64,000 nt of DNA from assembly GCA_044221555.1 (NCBI GenBank), contig JBGAOY010000002.1:248001-312000 (forward strand), written 5' to 3'. Below, one piece after another: positions 60,904-64,000 of this stretch (positions within the stretch are counted from its first letter, which is position 1; each line of letters begins with the position of its first letter). Below the pieces are notes generated by a model. That model had not been told where the DNA came from, made no database searches, and saw only the letters and a list, made by a program, of their open reading frames with translations. Source of the DNA: JAEUJM01 sp044221555 (GTDB lineage: Bacteria > Actinomycetota > Acidimicrobiia > Acidimicrobiales > DATDAH01). Made by a program: the position numbers and the translations under genes.

Positions 60904-62133
60904 CTAAGACAAAAGGTTGCGGGCGATCTGGGAGACCTGGATCTCGTCGGTGCCGGCGTAGATCTGGAGGACCTTGGCGTCGCGGGCGAGCTGCTCGACG
61001 TGGTACTCGGCCATGTAGCCGTTGCCGCCGAAGACCTGGACGGCCTCGAGTGCCACCTCCATGGCCGCCTGGGCCGAGTAGAGCTTGCACGCGCTGGCCT
61101 CGGTGAGGTCCATGCCCGAGCCGGCCGCCGCCATCTCGATCTGGCGGAACACCAGGTTCTGGATGTTGAGGCGGGCCACCTCCATCTTCGCCAGCTTCAG
61201 CTGGATGAGCTGGAACTCGCCGATGGGCTTGCCGAACTGCACCCGCTCCTTGGCGTAGTCGGTGCACAGCTCGAGGCAGCGCTCGACGATGCCGAGCGCC
61301 ATCGCCGCGACACCGGTGCGCTCCATGTTGAACGTGGCCTTGGCGCCGTCACGGCCGCCCGCCGGCAGGTCCTCGGTCTCGCCCAGCAGCCGGTCGATAC
61401 CGACGCGGACGTCGTTGAGGAAGAGCTGGCCCGTGGGGGAGGAGTGCATGCCCATCTTGCGGAGGGGCTTCGACTGCTCGAGGCCCGGCATGCCCGAGTC
61501 GAGCACGAAGCTGAGGATCTTGCGCTCGTCGGACGGGTTGCCCTCGTCGAGCTTGCAGATGAACACGATCGTGTCGGCGTAGGGGCCGTTCGTGATGAAG
61601 GTCTTCGAGCCGTTCAGCACGTACTCGTCACCGTCGCGGCGGGCGGTGGACTTCATGGAGCCGAAGGCGTCGGAGCCCGAGTCGGGCTCGGTGATGGCCC
61701 ACGACCCGATCTTGTCGAACGTGAGGAGGTCGAGCGCCCAGCGCTCCTTCTGGGCGGTGGTGCCCTTGGACATGATGGCGGAGGCGGTGAGGCCCACACT
61801 GACGCCCATGGCCGTGACCATCCCGGGGCAGTAGCGGCACAGCTCGATGATGGGGATGAGGGTGAGCGAGCCGTCGCCCCCGCCGCCTTCCCTCTTCTCG
61901 CCGGCCTCGACCGGTGTCTCGCCGTCAGCGGCCGCCTTCTCGCGGTCCATCTGGCGCTTGAAGCGGTCGCGGGCCATGGCGTCCATGCCGAAGGTGGACC
62001 AGAGCTTGCGCAGCACCTCGTAGGGCGGGGTGTCGCCGTGCTCGAGCTCCTCGAGGTTGGGGACGATCTCGGCTTCCACGAACCGCCGCATGGCGTCGCG
62101 CAGCATCAGGTGCTCTTCGGTCCACTCGTACAT
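60904..62133 (-). CDS. Acyl-CoA dehydrogenase
   Basis: A 409-residue flavoenzyme that introduces a double bond into an acyl-CoA ester in beta-oxidation or amino-acid/steroid side-chain degradation. The N-terminal helical domain, the middle domain with SWAITEPDSGSDAFGSMKS, LNGSKTFITNGPYAD and the C-terminal GGNGYMAEYHVEQLARDA are typical. At the usual catalytic Glu position (YEGT) it has YAGT, while NMERTGVAAMALG carries a Glu on a different helix, as in isovaleryl-CoA-type enzymes. A roughly 20-residue acidic/Gly insert lies near 77-97. ATG 62133 follows a GATACT box by six nucleotides. Exact substrate unknown. Confidence 0.93.
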   Translation of the reverse strand: MYEWTEEHLMLRDAMRRFVEAEIVPNLEELEHGDTPPYEVLRKLWSTFGMDAMARDRFKRQMDREKAAADGETPVEAGEKREGGGGDGSLTLIPIIELCRYCPGMVTAMGVSVGLTASAIMSKGTTAQKERWALDLLTFDKIGSWAITEPDSGSDAFGSMKSTARRDGDEYVLNGSKTFITNGPYADTIVFICKLDEGNPSDERKILSFVLDSGMPGLEQSKPLRKMGMHSSPTGQLFLNDVRVGIDRLLGETEDLPAGGRDGAKATFNMERTGVAAMALGIVERCLELCTDYAKERVQFGKPIGEFQLIQLKLAKMEVARLNIQNLVFRQIEMAAAGSGMDLTEASACKLYSAQAAMEVALEAVQVFGGNGYMAEYHVEQLARDAKVLQIYAGTDEIQVSQIARNLLS

Positions 62134-62139
62134 GCCGCC

Positions 62140-62145
62140 AGTATC
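62140..62145 (-). promoter_or_regulatory. Putative leaderless -10 box (GATACT)
   Basis: GATACT on the minus strand ends six nucleotides before the ATG at 62133 (acyl-CoA dehydrogenase). It has the TA and terminal T positions of a -10 element. Confidence 0.45.
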
Positions 62146-62209
62146 GGCGCTGGTGGCCGGGCGGGCCAGACCGCGCCGGCGCGAGTGTCGGCGGTGGACG
62201 TCCCGCGGG

Positions 62210-63583
62210 CTACGCGGGCGCGGCGAGCCGGGTGCCGCAGCCGGCGCAGAACGCCGCGCCAGGCCGGGCCGTGCCGGCGCATTCGGGACAGGTCGCGGCT
62301 GCGGCTGCGGGGGTGGCGGGGGTGGCGGCGTCCGCCGCCGAGGTGGTGGCCGGCGTCGTGGCGGGGGAGGAGGCGGGAGGCGTCGGCCCGAGGTCTGCGG
62401 AGGCCGCACGCGTGTCCGGAGCGGCCGGTGCTCTTGGAGCAGGTGGTGACGCGGGTGCCGCGGGTGACGCCGCCGCGGGTGACGCCGCCGCGGGTGACGC
62501 CGCCGCGGGTGACGCCGCAGCGGGTGGCTGCGACACAGGTGGCGGCGCTGCGGGTGACGCCGCCGCGGGTGACGCCGCCGCGGGTGGCTGCGACACAGGT
62601 GGCGGCGTTGCCGGCGCCGCGCCGTCGGACGGGTCGAGGACGACGACCAGTCGCTCAGGCATCCGGGTGGGCGCGTTCGTGGGCGGGGCCGTGGGCGTTG
62701 CCGCCGATCCGGTGGCCGGTGCCGGTGCGAGCGTGATCTGCAGCGGTGCTGGCTCGGGAGGAGCAGTCGCCGGAGGCGCGGTCGGGGGAGGCGCGGTCGC
62801 GGGCGGAGCGCTCGCAGGTGGGCCGCCCGTCGCACTCGCTGGGACGACCTGCGCGGGGTCGGGGTAGGCGCTCTTGGCCGACACGAACCAGTAGTCCGGC
62901 ATCGTGTAGAGGACGAACTTCTTCGGCGCGGCCTCCCGCGGCGAGGTGACCGAGAGCGCCTCGTAGGCCTCGCGCTTCTCGGGGGTGAGCGTGTGGTCGT
63001 GCGCCAGCCGGTACCCGGCACAGCGGCGGGCGATGCTGTGGGCGAGTCGGGCTGCGTCGGCCCCTCGGCCCAGGGAGAAGTCGAGGTACACCTTCTTGCG
63101 GCGGCCGTTCTCGGACACGCCCACGACCACCCGCAGGTCCTCGGTGCTCAGCATCCCCGCCTTGGGGCTGAAGCCCACGTCAGAGATCCACGGGTAGCGG
63201 GCGTGGCCCACGAGCATCTTGCCCTTGCGGCGGTGTGCCGCTCGGGCCTTGCTGGCCACGTTCATCACGCCGGCGGTGACGAGGCCGGCGGCGCCGAACC
63301 CGAGCCAGCCGCCGCCCTTGTCGAACTTGGCACAGGCGACGGCCACCCGGGCGTCGGTGACGTACAGGGTGGGCTCGACCTCGAGCAGCTTGCTCGTGGT
63401 GACGAGCTTGCCGTCGATCGTCTCCCGCACGTAGATCGCCTTGACCGGCGCCTGGTCGATGGCGGCGCCGTCGAGCGACTCGACGGCGATGAGGTTCCGG
63501 CGGTCGTCGGCGTCACCCAGGACCGGGTAGAGCGAGCCGTCGTCCTCCTCGGCGGTGCGTACGGCGAGGAATTGGTAGCCCAT
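62210..63583 (-). CDS. Zinc-ribbon protein with Ala/Pro-rich linker
   Basis: A 457-residue protein. The N-terminal half (1-245) has a mixed alpha/beta character: a hydrophobic patch (GWLGFGAAGLVTAGVMNVA near residue 95) and a PH- or SPFH-like strand pattern (LYVTDARVAVACAKFDKG). An Ala/Pro-rich linker (about 245-430) includes five or more 5-residue SPAAA units. The C-terminus is a zinc-ribbon, CPEC...CAGCG. No family for the N-terminal half is recognised. The frame's opposite strand is a long shadow ORF produced by the repeats. ATG 63583 is preceded by a TAGCGT box nine nucleotides upstream. Confidence 0.8.
   Translation of the reverse strand: MGYQFLAVRTAEEDDGSLYPVLGDADDRRNLIAVESLDGAAIDQAPVKAIYVRETIDGKLVTTSKLLEVEPTLYVTDARVAVACAKFDKGGGWLGFGAAGLVTAGVMNVASKARAAHRRKGKMLVGHARYPWISDVGFSPKAGMLSTEDLRVVVGVSENGRRKKVYLDFSLGRGADAARLAHSIARRCAGYRLAHDHTLTPEKREAYEALSVTSPREAAPKKFVLYTMPDYWFVSAKSAYPDPAQVVPASATGGPPASAPPATAPPPTAPPATAPPEPAPLQITLAPAPATGSAATPTAPPTNAPTRMPERLVVVLDPSDGAAPATPPPVSQPPAAASPAAASPAAPPPVSQPPAAASPAAASPAAASPAAASPAAPASPPAPRAPAAPDTRAASADLGPTPPASSPATTPATTSAADAATPATPAAAAATCPECAGTARPGAAFCAGCGTRLAAPA
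62455..62600 (-). repeat. Coding minisatellite, 15-bp units (SPAAA)
   Basis: GCGGGTGACGCCGCC units repeat in tandem (about 62458-62520 and again about 62549-62590), each encoding a five-residue Ala/Pro/Ser block on the minus strand, separated by the GGTGGCTGCGACACAGGTGG spacer. They lie inside the zinc-ribbon protein gene and keep its frame. Confidence 0.8.
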
Positions 63584-63592
63584 CGTGCCTCG

Positions 63593-63598
63593 ACGCTA
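63593..63598 (-). promoter_or_regulatory. Putative -10 box (TAGCGT)
   Basis: TAGCGT on the minus strand ends nine nucleotides before the ATG at 63583, giving a leader of at most about three bases. The same hexamer precedes ParA. Confidence 0.4.
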
Positions 63599-63600
63599 CT

Positions 63601-63888
63601 TCAGGCCGGCGCCGTCGCTTCGGTGGCCCCACCGTCGCCTGCGTGGCGGCGAGCAGCGATCGCACACCCGTGGTCGAGCGAGTCGCCACCGGCGACCACC
63701 GACGGCGCCCCGTGCCACGATCCGGCCGACCGGACCGCCTCGTGCGAGCGCCGGCGGGCCGCGGCGGCACGGTGCGCCCGTTCGGCATCGGAGTGCTCGC
63801 CGACCACGAGGCCCCCCGGCGCATCGAAGTAGAACAGCGTCCTACCCCAGTGGGGAGTGCCCGGTGCGCCCGTCGCCCATAGCGACAA
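63601..63888 (-). CDS. Hypothetical small protein (95 residues), uncertain
   Basis: An ORF beginning at TTG 63888 (MSLWATGAPGTPHWGRTLFY). The N-terminal part is moderately plausible (FDAPGGLVVGEHSDAERA), the rest is His/Arg/Ala-rich. No family is recognised. The region just upstream (about 63884-63920) is markedly AT-rich, which argues for a promoter in this orientation. It is 17 nt upstream of the zinc-ribbon gene. It may be spurious. Confidence 0.3.
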   Translation of the reverse strand: MSLWATGAPGTPHWGRTLFYFDAPGGLVVGEHSDAERAHRAAAARRRSHEAVRSAGSWHGAPSVVAGGDSLDHGCAIAARRHAGDGGATEATAPA

Positions 63889-64000
63889 AGCTACATCAAA
63901 TGTAATTTCAACTCAACGATGTCCCGGCCCTGACCGCTCGCTCACCGTCCGCGCGCCACCGTCCTGTGTGGCCTCACAGGCCGACCGACCGGTCGTGGGG
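63889..64000. other. AT-rich promoter-like block at the right edge
   Basis: About 63884-63918 is unusually AT-rich for this window and contains TACAT-CAA-ATGTA (63892-63904), a short dyad. The remaining bases to 64000 show only a small GGCCT-CAC-AGGCC hairpin near 63970. I see no gene here; a divergent gene may start beyond the edge. Confidence 0.45.

Noticed and set aside
62455..62600. CRISPR-like array or minisatellite
   Set aside because: The units are 15 bp, adjacent without unique spacers, and keep the reading frame of the surrounding gene; they are coding repeats.
62232..62867. 211-codon plus-strand Gly/Ala-rich ORF
   Set aside because: It is the antisense of the Ala/Pro-rich linker and SPAAA repeats of the zinc-ribbon gene.
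1..64000. tRNA, rRNA, riboswitch or prophage genes
   Set aside because: No cloverleaf-like or rRNA-like stretch, no integrase, capsid, portal or transposase motif was found by reading either strand.

Overview
The window is a GC-rich (roughly 70% by eye) chromosomal segment from an actinobacterium. GTG starts are common, 4-nt stop/start overlaps are frequent, and many secreted or lipoprotein products carry Thr/Pro-rich linkers. Surface proteins carry SLH-like, choice-of-anchor/beta-helix, NHL, FN3 and RCC1 modules. Together with Ddn-like (F420-type) and luciferase-like (LLM) flavoenzymes and several acyl-CoA enzymes, this looks like the class Acidimicrobiia (Iamia/Ilumatobacter-like). That placement is inference from gene content, not from a marker gene. 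I saw no rRNA, tRNA, CRISPR array, integrase or insertion sequence.

Layout. 1-4.6 kb: catabolic genes (aldehyde dehydrogenase, nitronate monooxygenase-like, Ddn-like reductase, enoyl-CoA hydratase, dienoyl-CoA-reductase-like SDR). 4.6-6.4 kb: Tat-exported, covalent-flavin cholesterol-oxidase-like protein with a good promoter. 6.7-9.9 kb: large secreted beta-helix/NHL/carboxypeptidase-regulatory protein. 10.1-21.8 kb: DUF2071 and LLM genes, two more enoyl-CoA hydratases, a GH3 glycosidase, a spermidine-synthase-like membrane protein, an SRPBCC protein, a serine beta-lactamase-fold esterase and an M15 lipoprotein. 21.9-29 kb: YceI, RCC1 protein, solitary D12 adenine methylase, SGNH-FN3-SLH protein and M23 peptidase. 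29-41.8 kb: VOC, APH, CMD, a molybdopterin oxidoreductase, methyltransferase, PPK2, D-aminoacylase-like amidohydrolase, SnoaL, SLH/beta-helix protein and EthD-like protein. 41.8-54.9 kb: HODM-like N-demethylase, VOC, peroxiredoxin, L,D-transpeptidase, Ser/Thr kinase with a DUF6777/YfaP partner, NodB deacetylase with a DUF348-like domain coupled to an Rpf-like transglycosylase, aldehyde dehydrogenase, EEP phosphodiesterase, subtilase, small ORFs and ParA with an EP-repeat membrane protein. 55-60.8 kb: a compact run of three beta-propeller lipoproteins and a sarcosine-oxidase-like flavoenzyme. 60.9-63.6 kb: acyl-CoA dehydrogenase and a zinc-ribbon protein.

Functional themes. (1) Fatty-acid/steroid-type acyl-CoA metabolism: three enoyl-CoA hydratases, an SDR, an acyl-CoA dehydrogenase and a cholesterol-oxidase-like enzyme. 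(2) Envelope remodelling: M15, M23, L,D-transpeptidase, Rpf-like, NodB and SLH proteins. (3) Oxidative N-demethylation: HODM-like and sarcosine-oxidase-like enzymes.

The most unusual signals are non-coding. There are two families of near-perfect long palindromes at gene ends; one has symmetric, compensatory changes between copies. A dispersed GNA-triloop hairpin repeat is found with an identical ribosome-binding site in front of two unrelated genes. At least a dozen genes have a TAnnnT-like -10 box 6-8 nt before the start codon, which suggests leaderless transcription.
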